The translations under genes and the position numbers were made by a program. A stretch of DNA of 11,208 bases from an uncultured Burkholderiales bacterium. GTDB lineage: Bacteria > Pseudomonadota > Gammaproteobacteria > Burkholderiales > Burkholderiaceae_D. Numbering within the stretch: the stretch's first letter is position 1; every line of letters starts with the position of its first letter. The notes beneath the pieces are model-generated. The model did no database searches. It had not been told where the DNA came from and saw only the letters and a program-made list of their open reading frames with translations. The stretch lies in NCBI GenBank assembly GCA_937872165.1, contig CALMOR010000121.1:1-11208 (forward strand), read 5' to 3'. Below, piece after piece: positions 1 to 6,820 of the stretch.

Positions 1-1
1 C

Positions 2-253
2 CGCGACGCGCACGAGGCCGTCGCGCACGCGGTACGTACCTGTGCCGACCGCGGCCCGCAACTCGTCGAGCGTCAGGTCCGCGAGGTCGACGCCGCGGTC
101 GGCACGGCCGGCGAGCACCTCGGCGACGACGTCCATGCCGGGCTGACGCTCGAAGGCTCGGTCGCGAGCCGCAGCCACGTCGGCGGCACTGCGCCGCCGC
201 GGGTGCGCGACGAGATCGCATCGCATCGCATGCGGCTGCGGGCGTCGGACTAG
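2..253 (+). CDS. argH: Argininosuccinate lyase, C-terminal part (5' end outside window), with an inverted internal segment
   Basis: The frame beginning at base 2 is open for 83 codons to a TAG at 251-253. It opens with RDAHEAVAHAV and ends with LTLEGSVASRSHVGGTAPPRVRDEI. These match the C-terminal domain of argininosuccinate lyases, which typically read (F)RDAHE-V and LT-EGSV-ARNHVGGTAP. The enzyme splits argininosuccinate into arginine and fumarate in the cytoplasm, the last step of arginine synthesis. Between these blocks, codons 19-30 of the visible part (bases 56-91) read PQLVERQVREVD, which does not look like the family. The reverse complement of the same 36 bases reads VDLADLTLDELR, which matches the usual D-L-S-L-EEL-R helix. 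The segment therefore appears inverted. The missing N-terminus carries the active-site regions, so a paralogue of the lyase/fumarase superfamily cannot be excluded. Confidence 0.88.
   Translation, partial: RDAHEAVAHAVRTCADRGPQLVERQVREVDAAVGTAGEHLGDDVHAGLTLEGSVASRSHVGGTAPPRVRDEIASHRMRLRASD
42..105. repeat. Perfect 14-bp inverted repeat flanking an inverted 36-bp segment
   Basis: Bases 42-55 (GTGCCGACCGCGGC) and 92-105 (GCCGCGGTCGGCAC) are exact reverse complements, separated by bases 56-91. The next base on either side (41/106 and 56/91) does not pair, so the arms are exactly 14 bp. The 36-bp spacer is 12 codons in the lyase frame and open in both orientations, so flipping it never shifts the frame. 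Such an arrangement can arise by template switching at a replication hairpin, or as a sequencing or assembly artefact at a strong hairpin. No recombinase gene is in the window. Confidence 0.9.
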
Positions 254-273
254 GGTCGCGGGTACCGGTCGAC

Positions 274-281
274 AGGGAGGT
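274..281 (+). promoter_or_regulatory. Ribosome binding site of the EthD-family gene
   Basis: AGGGAGGT lies five bases before the ATG at 287. It is a near-perfect Shine-Dalgarno sequence and fixes the start of the frameshifted gene downstream. Confidence 0.75.
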
Positions 282-286
282 CCGCG

Positions 287-594
287 ATGGCGAAGCTCGT
301 GGTGCTGTACAGGAAGGCGGCGGACGCCGCGGCGTTCGACCGCTATTACGCGGACACGCACGTGCCGATCGCGAAGAGGATTCCGGGCTTCTCGGATACG
401 AAGTCAGCAGCGGCCCGGTCGCGAGCCCGGCCGGCGAGTCGCCGTATCAGCTGGTCGCGACGCTGGAGTTCGAGTCGCTCGGGGCGCTGCAGCAAGGCAT
501 GGCTTCGGCCGAAGGTCGCGCCGCCGCGAAGGACGTGGAGAACTTCGCGCAGGGCGGCGTCGAGATGCTGATCTTCGACACGAAGGACGTCTGA
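287..594 (+). pseudogene. EthD-family small protein, interrupted by a one-base deletion
   Basis: The first 36 codons (MAKLVVLYRK...THVPIAKRIPGFS) match the N-terminus of EthD-family proteins, small dimeric ferredoxin-like alpha/beta proteins of about 100 residues. The frame then degenerates into Arg/Ser-rich sequence. From base 394 the neighbouring frame continues the family pattern with GYEVSSGP, then SPYQLVATLEFESL, and ends FDTKDV before the TGA at 592-594. One inserted base between 391 and 394 would restore a 102-residue protein of normal length, so a single base has been lost. No slippery heptamer is evident, so programmed frameshifting is unlikely. The gene follows the lyase by 33 bp and may share its transcript. 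EthD proteins accompany some oxidative degradation pathways, but the role here is unknown. Confidence 0.8.
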
Positions 595-706
595 GGTCCG
601 GGGGACATGCGCGCCGGCCGCGCTTCCGAATCCCTCGTTCGGTCGTTGGCTGATTCAGCTGATCCGGCCGAACTGGCTGATTCGTTCGCTTCGACCTTTC
701 GAGGCG

Positions 707-744
707 GGCCCGGGTTGCTGCGGGGACCGCCGACCTCCCGGGCC
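707..744. other. GC-rich stem-loop in the convergent intergenic region
   Basis: GGCCCGGG at 707-714 pairs with CCCGGGCC at 737-744, an 8-bp stem with a 22-nt loop. A second short hairpin (CCGCGG-TG-CCGCGG) lies at 777-790. Both sit in the 220-bp gap between two converging genes, where a two-way transcription stop would be expected. Neither has a T tract, so the terminator role is only inferred. The gap holds no convincing gene. Confidence 0.35.
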
Positions 745-814
745 GACGACCGGAAAGTCATCGGATGGTCGATGACCCGCGGTGCCGCGGAGGGGGGTCG
801 TGCGTTCTCGCCGT

Positions 815-1720
815 TCAGCGGCTTCCGGCCGCGCCCTCTGCGGTCGCCGGGACCGCGAAGCCGGGATAGCGGGCCCGCAAGGCCTTCAATTCGCGTTCGG
901 CCTCGTCGTCGTCGCCCGTGGCCCGCAGCGCGACGATGCGGGCGACCCAGGCCTCCGGGCTCTCCGGTTCGACCCCGCTGTGGTTGCGCAGCGACTGCAC
1001 CCGTGCGAGCGGCGCGGCCGGCAATGTCGCCGCCCCGGTCTGCGGCCGGGGGAGAGGCGGCTCCTCGCGGGTGGTCGCCGCGTCCTCCGTCGACGGCGCG
1101 GTTGCGGCCGCGGCGGCCGATGCCGCTGCCGGCGCGCGGACCGTCTCGTCGCGCCGGACGGCAGGTGCGGCCGGGTCCTCGGCCGTGGCCGCCGCGGGGG
1201 ACGGTGCCCGCGCGATGTCGACCTTCGGGGCCGCTCGAGAGGTCGTTCCGGGACGCGCCGGTGTCGCGGCCCGCGGCGCGACCGCGCGAGCCGCCGGCTC
1301 CTTCTCGCCCGGCTTCGCCGCCGTCGTGCTGGCCCCCGTCGCATCGTCGCTTCCCGACGGCGGCGGCGCGGGCGCAGGCACGGACAGCGGCGTGGCCGCA
1401 TCGTGTCGTGCGATCGTCGTCATGCGCTCGGGGTCGTCGCGCAGCGTCCGCTCGAAGACCAGTCCGGTCACCAGCGAGACGACCAGCAGCGCCGCGGCGG
1501 ACAACGGCCAGCGTCGCCGGCCGAAGGAACGCGTCGTGGATCGGACCGGTGCGTTCTTCGACGCATCCCGCGTCGCCGCGGCGAGCACGGCCGTGCGCAC
1601 GGCCGGGCCAGGGGTCTCGTCGGCCTGCGCCGACGCGTCGCGGAGCAGTGCCCGCATCGCATCGCGCTCGTCGCGGTGATCGTCGTCGTCCGCCGCGCCC
1701 CGGCGATCGTCAGGTTCCAT
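815..1720 (-). CDS. Putative anti-sigma factor, single-pass membrane protein
   Basis: This 301-residue protein starts at ATG 1720 (MEPDDRRGAA), preceded at a six-base spacing by GGAG (1730-1727). It overlaps the sigma factor's 3' end by 11 bp, so the two are probably translationally coupled. Residues 1-70 are a charged, soluble N-terminal region ending in a basic stretch (GRRR). Residues about 71-89 form one membrane helix (WPLSAAALLVVSLVTGLVF). A long Ala/Pro/Thr-rich linker follows, and the last 45 or so residues form a helical, TPR-like segment (SPEAWVARIVALRATGDDDEAERELKAL). The topology, size and position just after an ECF sigma gene suggest it holds that sigma factor at the inner membrane. 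The His-Cys-Cys zinc motif of ZAS-type anti-sigma factors is absent. Function rests mainly on context. Confidence 0.65.
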   Translation of the reverse strand: MEPDDRRGAADDDDHRDERDAMRALLRDASAQADETPGPAVRTAVLAAATRDASKNAPVRSTTRSFGRRRWPLSAAALLVVSLVTGLVFERTLRDDPERMTTIARHDAATPLSVPAPAPPPSGSDDATGASTTAAKPGEKEPAARAVAPRAATPARPGTTSRAAPKVDIARAPSPAAATAEDPAAPAVRRDETVRAPAAASAAAAATAPSTEDAATTREEPPLPRPQTGAATLPAAPLARVQSLRNHSGVEPESPEAWVARIVALRATGDDDEAERELKALRARYPGFAVPATAEGAAGSR

Positions 1721-2363
1721 CGCGCGCTCCGGTGATCGACGCGCCCGCACGCCGCGGCCCGGGTTCGAGCCAGTCGGCGCAGGCGACCCGCATCCGCCTC
1801 ATCGCGTAGCGCAGCCGGCTCTTCGCGGTCTCCGTGCCGACCGCGGTGACCTCGGCCATCTGCTCGATCGTCAGCGTGCCGTCGACGTGCAGCAGGAACG
1901 CTTCGCGTTGAGTAGGCGGCAACGCCTCGACCGCGTCGACGAACGCGCGAGCCTGCTGACGCGACATCGCCCGCACATCGGGTCGCACGCTGTCCGAAGC
2001 CGCGATGCGCTCGATCGCCGTGCCGGTGTCGCCGCGTCCGTCGTCGACCGTGTCGGGATCGTTGGCGGCGTCGTCGAAGAGCGCCTGCCGCTTCGACGCG
2101 CGCCAGTGATCGACGAGCTTGCTGCGGGCGACGGTATAGAGCCAGGTCGTGAACTTCGCATCGGGCGTGTAGGTGCCCGCATTGCGCACGATCGCCATCC
2201 AGGTCTCCTGCAGCAGGTCGTCGGCCTGCGTCTTCGTCGCGCCCTGCCGGAGGAAGTAGCGATGCACCGGCCGCTCGTGACGATCGTAGAGGCGCGCGAA
2301 CGCGGCCGCGTCGCCGACCGCGTAGGCCTGCATCAACCTCTCGTCGCCGGTGTCCTCGTCCAT
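1710..2363 (-). CDS. ECF-family RNA polymerase sigma factor
   Basis: This 217-residue protein has the two-domain layout of extracytoplasmic-function sigma factors. Region 2 spans about residues 18-90, with DAAAFARLYDRHERPVHRYF, then QADDLLQETWMAI and FTTWLYTVARSKLVDHWR. Region 4 spans about residues 145-197, with ALPPTQREAFLLHVDGTLT followed by the helix-turn-helix AEVTAVGTETAKSRLRYAMRRMR. There is no region 1 or 3. It directs core RNA polymerase to a small regulon, probably including its own operon. It lies 32 bp after the secreted-protein gene and overlaps the putative anti-sigma gene by 11 bp. No clear Shine-Dalgarno precedes ATG 2363; an in-frame ATG at 2381 would add six residues. The frame stays open far upstream to about 3362, but that part runs through the secreted-protein gene and is not coding. 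Confidence 0.9.
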   Translation of the reverse strand: MDEDTGDERLMQAYAVGDAAAFARLYDRHERPVHRYFLRQGATKTQADDLLQETWMAIVRNAGTYTPDAKFTTWLYTVARSKLVDHWRASKRQALFDDAANDPDTVDDGRGDTGTAIERIAASDSVRPDVRAMSRQQARAFVDAVEALPPTQREAFLLHVDGTLTIEQMAEVTAVGTETAKSRLRYAMRRMRVACADWLEPGPRRAGASITGARDGT

Positions 2364-2395
2364 CGGTCGGGCATTGTGCATCGGCCGCGACGGAC

Positions 2396-3244
2396 TCAGC
2401 GCGGCGGCGGATCGGCGACGAAGCGACCGCTGCCGGGGAACGGATCGACGGCCAGCGGCGGCACGGACGGCGACGGCAGGATGCCCATCGCGATCAGGTT
2501 CTCGCGACGGTCGTAGTGGATCGTCACGATCTCGTCCGGCGTGGCGCGGGCGCGCCGGAAGGCGACGTAGCGGATCGCCGACTCCTCGATCGCGCCGTGA
2601 CCGGTCCCGATCTTCTCGCGCGAAAGCGAGCGGAGCGGACTCGACGATCGACCGGGCGTGCCGCTGTCGCTCGATGGCGGCGACGGACTCCGTGCCTCGT
2701 CGGCGGCCGCGACCGACGGTGCCGGTGCGGCGCGCGGGGTCGCGCGTCCTTCGGCGATCGGCTCGGCATCGCGACGCAGGATCGTCGGCGGCCGCCGCAG
2801 TTCGTTGAAGACCGCGATGCCGATCACGCCCACGTCGGCGGGACGTCCGGTACGCGCCGCGTACGAGTCGGGCAGCGCGGTGAACTCGAAGGCCGCGACC
2901 TGATCGACGTTCTTCCGCCAGCCGTCGATCTCCGTGTTCCGGTACGGCGCCAGCACGTAGCCGGTCTGGCTCCATGCCGCGGTGTCGCCGGAGATCGCGT
3001 TGATGCCGTCGACCGCGACGACGTTGAGCGTGCGCTGGCCGTTGCGATTCGTCAGCCTCACGCCGTAGCGCGAGCCGGGACGGCCCGCGATCCACCATTC
3101 GCCGTCGTGGCGGACCGGTGTCAGCGTCTCGCCGGTCGTTCGATCGACGACCTGCACGTCGATCAGCTGGCCGACCGCGTGGGCGGGCGGTGTGGCCGCG
3201 AGCGCGAGCGCGGCTGCGAGGGAAGCCAGGGGCTTGAAGGGCAT
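2396..3244 (-). CDS. Secreted protein of unknown function, first gene of the sigma operon
   Basis: This 282-residue protein begins with a signal peptide (MPFKPLASLAAALALAATPPAHA, probable cleavage after residue 23), so it should be periplasmic or exported. The N-terminal domain, to about residue 155, is rich in beta-type sequence (VGQLIDVQVVDRTTGETLTP, then GEWWIAGRPGSRYGVRLTN). A low-complexity Pro/Ser/Ala linker follows, then a C-terminal block (KIGTGHGAIEESAIRYVAF, then IVTIHYDRRENLIAMGI) that I recall as recurring in secreted proteins next to ECF sigma genes. GGAGA at 3255-3251 lies six bases before ATG 3244 and supports the start. It may be a target or sensor partner of the sigma/anti-sigma pair. 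I cannot assign a biochemical function. Confidence 0.75.
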   Translation of the reverse strand: MPFKPLASLAAALALAATPPAHAVGQLIDVQVVDRTTGETLTPVRHDGEWWIAGRPGSRYGVRLTNRNGQRTLNVVAVDGINAISGDTAAWSQTGYVLAPYRNTEIDGWRKNVDQVAAFEFTALPDSYAARTGRPADVGVIGIAVFNELRRPPTILRRDAEPIAEGRATPRAAPAPSVAAADEARSPSPPSSDSGTPGRSSSPLRSLSREKIGTGHGAIEESAIRYVAFRRARATPDEIVTIHYDRRENLIAMGILPSPSVPPLAVDPFPGSGRFVADPPPR

Positions 3245-3312
3245 CGTCGTTCTCCATCGGGTCGATGGGGATGTGAACGACGAACGCGACGCGACGGGGT
3301 CGGGGGCGATCG

Positions 3313-3342
3313 ATATTTTTCGAGAAAGCGAAGGCCTGTTCG
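3313..3342 (-). promoter_or_regulatory. Possible promoter of the secreted protein-sigma-anti-sigma operon
   Basis: The 144-bp gap between livF and the secreted-protein gene contains the only clear AT-rich block nearby (ATATTTTT, 3313-3320). Read on the minus strand, CGAACA (3342-3337) precedes TCGAAAAATAT (3323-3313). The AAC core resembles an ECF-type -35 element and the position fits autoregulation, but the spacing and -10 match are poor. Confidence 0.25.
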
Positions 3343-3367
3343 TACCGTCGCCGCGGCCCCACGCCGG

Positions 3368-3388
3368 GGAAGCCGGCCCTCCGCTTCC
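3368..3388 (-). terminator. Possible stem-loop at the end of the liv operon
   Basis: GGAAGC (3368-3373) pairs with GCTTCC (3383-3388) around a 9-nt loop, directly after the livF stop codon. A second 4-bp pairing (3357-3360 with 3366-3369) adjoins it. No U tract follows, so this is at best a weak or Rho-assisted terminator, or a message-stabilising hairpin. Confidence 0.35.
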
Positions 3389-4102
3389 TCAGCCGCCCAG
3401 GTAGGCTTCTCGCACGCGCGGGTTCACCATCAACGCCGACGCGTCGTCGGTCATCACCACGCGTCCGGTCTCGAGCACGTAGCCGCGCGACGCGAGGCGC
3501 AACGCCTGCCTGACGTTCTGTTCGACGAGGAAGATCGACAGGCCCTCGCGGTTGAGCGCGGCCAGCGTGCGGAAGATGTCCTGCACGATCAGCGGCGCGA
3601 GACCCATCGACGGCTCGTCGAGCAGCAGCAGTCGCGGCCGTGCCATCAACGCACGGCCGATCGCGAGCATCTGCTGTTCCCCGCCCGACAGGTTGCCCGC
3701 GGCACCCGAGGCGCGCTCGCGCAGTCGAGGGAACATCGTGAAGATCCGTTCGAGGTCCTGCTCGCGGCCGACGCGGTCGCGCCGGCTGTAGGCGCCGAGC
3801 TCGAGGTTCTCGCGCACCGTCAACGTCGTCAGCGTGGCGCGCCCTTCGGCCACCTGCACGAGTCCGCGTTGGACGATGCGATGCGCAGGCAGGCCGGTGA
3901 TGTCCTCGCCGTCGAACAGCACGCGTCCGCCCGACTTCGGGATCAGGCCCGACAGCGCGAGCAGCGTCGTCGACTTGCCGGCGCCGTTGGCGCCGACCAG
4001 CGTCGTGATCGCACCCGCATCGACCGCGAGGTCGATGCCTTTCACCGCTTCGATGTGGCCGTAGGCGACCGCCAGCCCCTCGACCGACAGCAATGCGGTC
4101 AC
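3389..4102 (-). CDS. livF: Branched-chain amino acid ABC transporter, ATPase LivF
   Basis: This 237-residue ATPase is one of the two nucleotide-binding subunits of a LivKHMGF-type importer and works at the cytoplasmic face of the inner membrane. Walker A GANGAGKST is at residues 37-45, the ABC signature LSGGE at 138-142 and Walker B LLLLDEP at 158-164. As in known LivF proteins, the switch region reads VEQN rather than carrying a histidine. It ends with the usual REAYLGG. The start is a GTG at 4102 that overlaps the livG stop codon in a GTGA, with GAGG (4113-4110) seven bases upstream. The frame is open well upstream of this GTG, but that part lies within livG and is not family-like. It is the last gene of the operon. 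Confidence 0.95.
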   Translation of the reverse strand: MTALLSVEGLAVAYGHIEAVKGIDLAVDAGAITTLVGANGAGKSTTLLALSGLIPKSGGRVLFDGEDITGLPAHRIVQRGLVQVAEGRATLTTLTVRENLELGAYSRRDRVGREQDLERIFTMFPRLRERASGAAGNLSGGEQQMLAIGRALMARPRLLLLDEPSMGLAPLIVQDIFRTLAALNREGLSIFLVEQNVRQALRLASRGYVLETGRVVMTDDASALMVNPRVREAYLGG

Positions 4103-4962
4103 CGTCGCGCCTCGACGTCGAGCCGGGTCGGCGACCCGAGTCCGGGGTAGTCGCCCGACAGGTCGGGCAGATGGACCGGATGTTCCTGTGTCAGGTCCAG
4201 CGGTTCGTCGTCGTCGCGCCCGAGATAGGCCTCGATCACGCGCGGGTCGTTGCGGATCGCCGACGGTGGGCCGTCCGCGATGATGCGGCCGAAGTTGAGC
4301 ACGCCGATGCGCGAGCACAGTCCCATCACGAAGCGCATGTCGTGCTCGATCAGCAGCACCGTGTAGCCGCGCGTCGCGATCGCTTCGATCTCGCGCATCA
4401 GCCCGGTCTTCTCGACGCTGTTCATGCCGGCGACCGGCTCGTCGAGCAGCAGCAGCTTCGGCTCGGTCGCGAGCGCGCGCGCGAGTTCGAGCTTGCGCTG
4501 GTCGCCGTACGACAGCTCGTCCGCAAGCTCGTCGGCGCGGCCGTCGAGGCGGACCCACGACAGCAGTTCGAGCGCACGGTCGCGCGCCCGCTTCTCGGCA
4601 GCACGATAGCCGGCCGACGCGAACAGCAGGCCGAGCGGGCCGTAGGTCAGATGCCGGTGCATGCCGACGACGACGTTCTCGAGCAGCGTCATCTCCTTGA
4701 ACACGCGGATGTTCTGGAAGGTGCGCGCGAGACCGAGCTGCGTGATCCGGTGCGGACGCCGACCGACCAGGCTCGTGCCGTCGAAGGTGACCGTGCCGCC
4801 GGTGGGCGCGTAGAGGCCCGTGACGATGTTGAAGAGCGTGGTCTTTCCCGCGCCGTTCGGGCCGATCAGTCCGTGGATGCCGCCTTGCGGGACGACGAGG
4901 TCGATCGCCTGCAGCACCTCGAGGCCGCCGAAGCTCTTCGACAGGTTGCGCAGCTCGAGCAT
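4099..4962 (-). CDS. livG: Branched-chain amino acid ABC transporter, ATPase LivG
   Basis: This 287-residue ATPase is the partner of LivF. Walker A GPNGAGKTT is at residues 34-42, the LivG-type signature LSYGDQRKLELARAL starts at 150, Walker B LLLLDEP is at 170-176, and the switch histidine is in LIEHDM (H207). The family's DEPVAGMN block is present. After the usual end (VIEAYLGRD, about residue 250) there is a tail of about 37 residues rich in Asp, Pro and Leu, longer than the roughly 255 residues of E. coli LivG; its role is unknown. The start lies one base after the livM stop. Only a weak AAGG precedes it, so translation probably depends on coupling to livM. Confidence 0.95.
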   Translation of the reverse strand: MLELRNLSKSFGGLEVLQAIDLVVPQGGIHGLIGPNGAGKTTLFNIVTGLYAPTGGTVTFDGTSLVGRRPHRITQLGLARTFQNIRVFKEMTLLENVVVGMHRHLTYGPLGLLFASAGYRAAEKRARDRALELLSWVRLDGRADELADELSYGDQRKLELARALATEPKLLLLDEPVAGMNSVEKTGLMREIEAIATRGYTVLLIEHDMRFVMGLCSRIGVLNFGRIIADGPPSAIRNDPRVIEAYLGRDDDEPLDLTQEHPVHLPDLSGDYPGLGSPTRLDVEARR

Positions 4963-4963
4963 G

Positions 4964-5848
4964 TCAGGGCGCCTTCGGCATGCCGATGTCGACCGCGGCG
5001 CGGTGCGGCCCTCGGCCGAACCATCGCCGGAAGCGCTGCGGATCCCAGATGCCCTTCGGCAGGAACAGCACGATGACGACGAGGATCAGTCCGTTGACGA
5101 CGAGGCGGAAATCGCGCAGCGACCGCAGCGCCTCGGGCAGCAGCGTGAGGATGGCGGCGCCGACGATCGGACCCGGCAGGCCGCCGATGCCGCCGAGGAT
5201 CGCCATCGTCAGGATGTCGACGCCGCGATCGAAGCCGAACTCCTGCGGACCGATGAAGAACGTGAGGTGCGCATCGAGGCCGCCGGCGAGCCCGGCGATC
5301 GCAGCGCCGAGCACGAATGCCAGCATCTTCGTGTTCGCGACGTCGATGCCCATCAACCCGGCCGCGGTGTCGTCCTCCTTGATCGCCTCGAAGGCGCGAC
5401 CGACCTTCGAGCGGCGCAGCCGCCACAGCACGACGACGACGGCGACGAGCGCGACCAGCACGTGCCACCACTCGGTCAGTTGCGGGATGCCGTTCAGTCC
5501 GAGCGCGCCGCCGGTGAGCGATTCCCAGTTGAGCAGCGTGATGCGGACGACTTCGCCGAAGCCGAGCGTGGCCATCGCGAGATAGATGCCCGACAGGCGC
5601 AGCGTCGGCTTGCCGATGACGAAGGCGAGCACGGCCGGCGTCGCCATCCCGGCGACGAGCGAGACCGGGAAGGGCCACCCGAGGTTCATCGTGATCAGCG
5701 AGGCCGTGTAGGCGCCGATGCCCATGAAGGCCGCGTTGCCGATCGACAGCATGCCGCACGACAACGTCAGCCAGATCGACAGCGCGAGCAGCGCGTTGAT
5801 GCCGAGCGTCAGCACGACGTTGCTGTAGACGGCCCAGAAGTTCGCCAT
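4964..5848 (-). CDS. livM: Branched-chain amino acid ABC transporter, permease LivM
   Basis: This 294-residue multi-helix inner-membrane permease forms the transport channel with LivH. Landmarks are LSIGNAAFMGIGAYTASLI near the N-terminus, LRLSGIYLAMATLGFGEVVRI, and the ATPase-contacting loop GRAFEAIKEDDTAAGLMGID. The end reads VIVLFLPKGIWDP plus a short basic cytoplasmic tail. ATG 5848 shares one base with the livH stop codon. I prefer it because GGAAGG (5858-5853) sits at a good four-base spacing. An adjoining GTG at 5851 would add one residue but leaves only one base between it and that site. Length and motifs are normal for the family. Confidence 0.93.
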   Translation of the reverse strand: MANFWAVYSNVVLTLGINALLALSIWLTLSCGMLSIGNAAFMGIGAYTASLITMNLGWPFPVSLVAGMATPAVLAFVIGKPTLRLSGIYLAMATLGFGEVVRITLLNWESLTGGALGLNGIPQLTEWWHVLVALVAVVVVLWRLRRSKVGRAFEAIKEDDTAAGLMGIDVANTKMLAFVLGAAIAGLAGGLDAHLTFFIGPQEFGFDRGVDILTMAILGGIGGLPGPIVGAAILTLLPEALRSLRDFRLVVNGLILVVIVLFLPKGIWDPQRFRRWFGRGPHRAAVDIGMPKAP

Positions 5849-6729
5849 CACACCTTCCGCTCATTGGTCGTGCCGAAAAGCCCCTTCGGCCGCACCAGCA
5901 GGATCACGAACAGGAGGCCGAAGGCCACCGCGTCGCGCATCGTCGAGCCGACGTAGGCCACGGACAGGACCTCCGCGAAGCCGAGGAAGAGGCCGGCGAG
6001 CAACGCGCCGCGGATGTCGCCCATGCCGCCGAGGATGATGACCGCCACGCCCTTCTGCAGCATCGGCTGGCCCATCAGCGGGAAGATCGCGTTCGAGTAG
6101 AGGCCGATCATCACGCCGGCCACGCCGCCGAGCCCGGCCGCGATGAACGAGGTCAGCCTGAAGAGGCCCTCGACGTCGATGCCGACGAGCGACGCGGCCT
6201 TCGGCGACTCGGCGATGGCGCGGAGCGCGCGGCCCACCTGGGTCCGGCGGATGACGACGATCAGCGCGGCCATCAGCGCGAACGACAGCAGGATGATCGC
6301 GACCTCGATCGCGGTGATGCCGACGCCGAAGGCCTCGATCGTGTCGGTCGGGATCGTGCCGGCCGGGAAGCGGATGTTCTGGGCCCCGAAGACCCCCTGC
6401 ACCGCGTTGTTGAGCGCGATGCCGATGCCGATCGTCGCGATCATCGGGATGAGGTGCGGCGCATCGCGTCGCCTCAGCGGCTTCAGCACCAGCACGTCGA
6501 TGACGAGGCCGAAGGTCCCGGACACGGCGAACGCGAACGGCAGCGCGAGCCAGAGCGGCATCCCGAAGCGCGACAGCGCCTCGACGCCGGCGTACGCGCC
6601 GACCATGAAGATCGCGCCGTGCGAGAGGTTGATGACGCCGAGCACGCCGAAGATCAGCGTGAAGCCGAGCGCGAACAGCGCGTAGAGCGCGCCGAGCGAG
6701 AGGCCGTTGACGAGTTGCTGGGCTAGCAC
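5848..6729 (-). CDS. livH: Branched-chain amino acid ABC transporter, permease LivH
   Basis: This 293-residue permease opens with the typical LivH sequence QQLVNGLSLGALYALFALGF followed by TLIFGVLGVINLSHGAIFM. The ATPase-contacting loop GRALRAIAESPKAASLVGID and the conserved QKGVAVIILGGMGDIRGAL block near the C-terminus are present. The start is a GTG at 6729 without an obvious Shine-Dalgarno. No ATG in this frame lies just upstream and the family's N-terminus starts here, so the call is firm. It is separated from livK by a 91-bp gap and joined to livM by a one-base overlap, so the permease and ATPase genes form a tightly coupled block. Confidence 0.94.
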   Translation of the reverse strand: MLAQQLVNGLSLGALYALFALGFTLIFGVLGVINLSHGAIFMVGAYAGVEALSRFGMPLWLALPFAFAVSGTFGLVIDVLVLKPLRRRDAPHLIPMIATIGIGIALNNAVQGVFGAQNIRFPAGTIPTDTIEAFGVGITAIEVAIILLSFALMAALIVVIRRTQVGRALRAIAESPKAASLVGIDVEGLFRLTSFIAAGLGGVAGVMIGLYSNAIFPLMGQPMLQKGVAVIILGGMGDIRGALLAGLFLGFAEVLSVAYVGSTMRDAVAFGLLFVILLVRPKGLFGTTNERKV

Positions 6730-6790
6730 TTGCGCATGTCGTCCGGCCGACGCCGGGTTCTCGTGGACAACGGTTGCAGCAGGATCGCGT

Positions 6791-6806
6791 CCCGGCCCGC
6801 GCCGGG
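6791..6806 (-). other. Short GC hairpin between livK and livH
   Basis: CCCGGC (6791-6796) and GCCGGG (6801-6806) form a perfect 6-bp stem with a 4-nt loop, 15 bases after the livK stop. Liv-type operons often make more binding protein than permease, and a hairpin here could protect the livK message or cause partial termination. There is no U tract; the role is inferred from position. Confidence 0.35.
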
Positions 6807-6820
6807 AGGCGCGGAGCGGC

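Noticed and set aside
1..226. Minus-strand open frame containing ADRGVDLADLTLDELRAAVG, resembling a lyase
   Set aside because: Only the 12 residues from the inverted segment plus the residues encoded by the repeat arms look family-like; the rest is the reverse of the + strand lyase frame. It is evidence for the inversion, not a second gene.
216..230. TCGCA triplication near the lyase C-terminus
   Set aside because: Three copies of a 5-bp unit inside a coding sequence that reads normally (EIASHRM) are too short to call a meaningful repeat.
390..396. Programmed ribosomal frameshift in the EthD gene
   Set aside because: The local sequence has no X-XXY-YYZ slippery heptamer or clear downstream pseudoknot, and EthD genes are not known to be frameshifted; a lost base is simpler.
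647..683. Ten-base direct repeat TGGCTGATTC (647-656 and 674-683)
   Set aside because: Two short copies with no associated mobile gene or target-site pattern; likely chance or a small duplication.
607..1809. Long + strand frames opposite the putative anti-sigma gene
   Set aside because: They are Arg/Pro/Ala-rich, match no family and lie antisense to a gene with a good ribosome binding site, signal topology and operon context. They stay open because of high GC.
2364..3362. Upstream extension of the sigma-factor frame to about 550 residues
   Set aside because: The extension is Arg-rich and overlaps, in another frame, the secreted-protein gene, which has a signal peptide and ribosome binding site.
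4103..4558. Upstream extension of LivF inside livG
   Set aside because: The family N-terminus begins at GTG 4102 with a proper ribosome binding site and a GTGA overlap; the extension has no ABC similarity.
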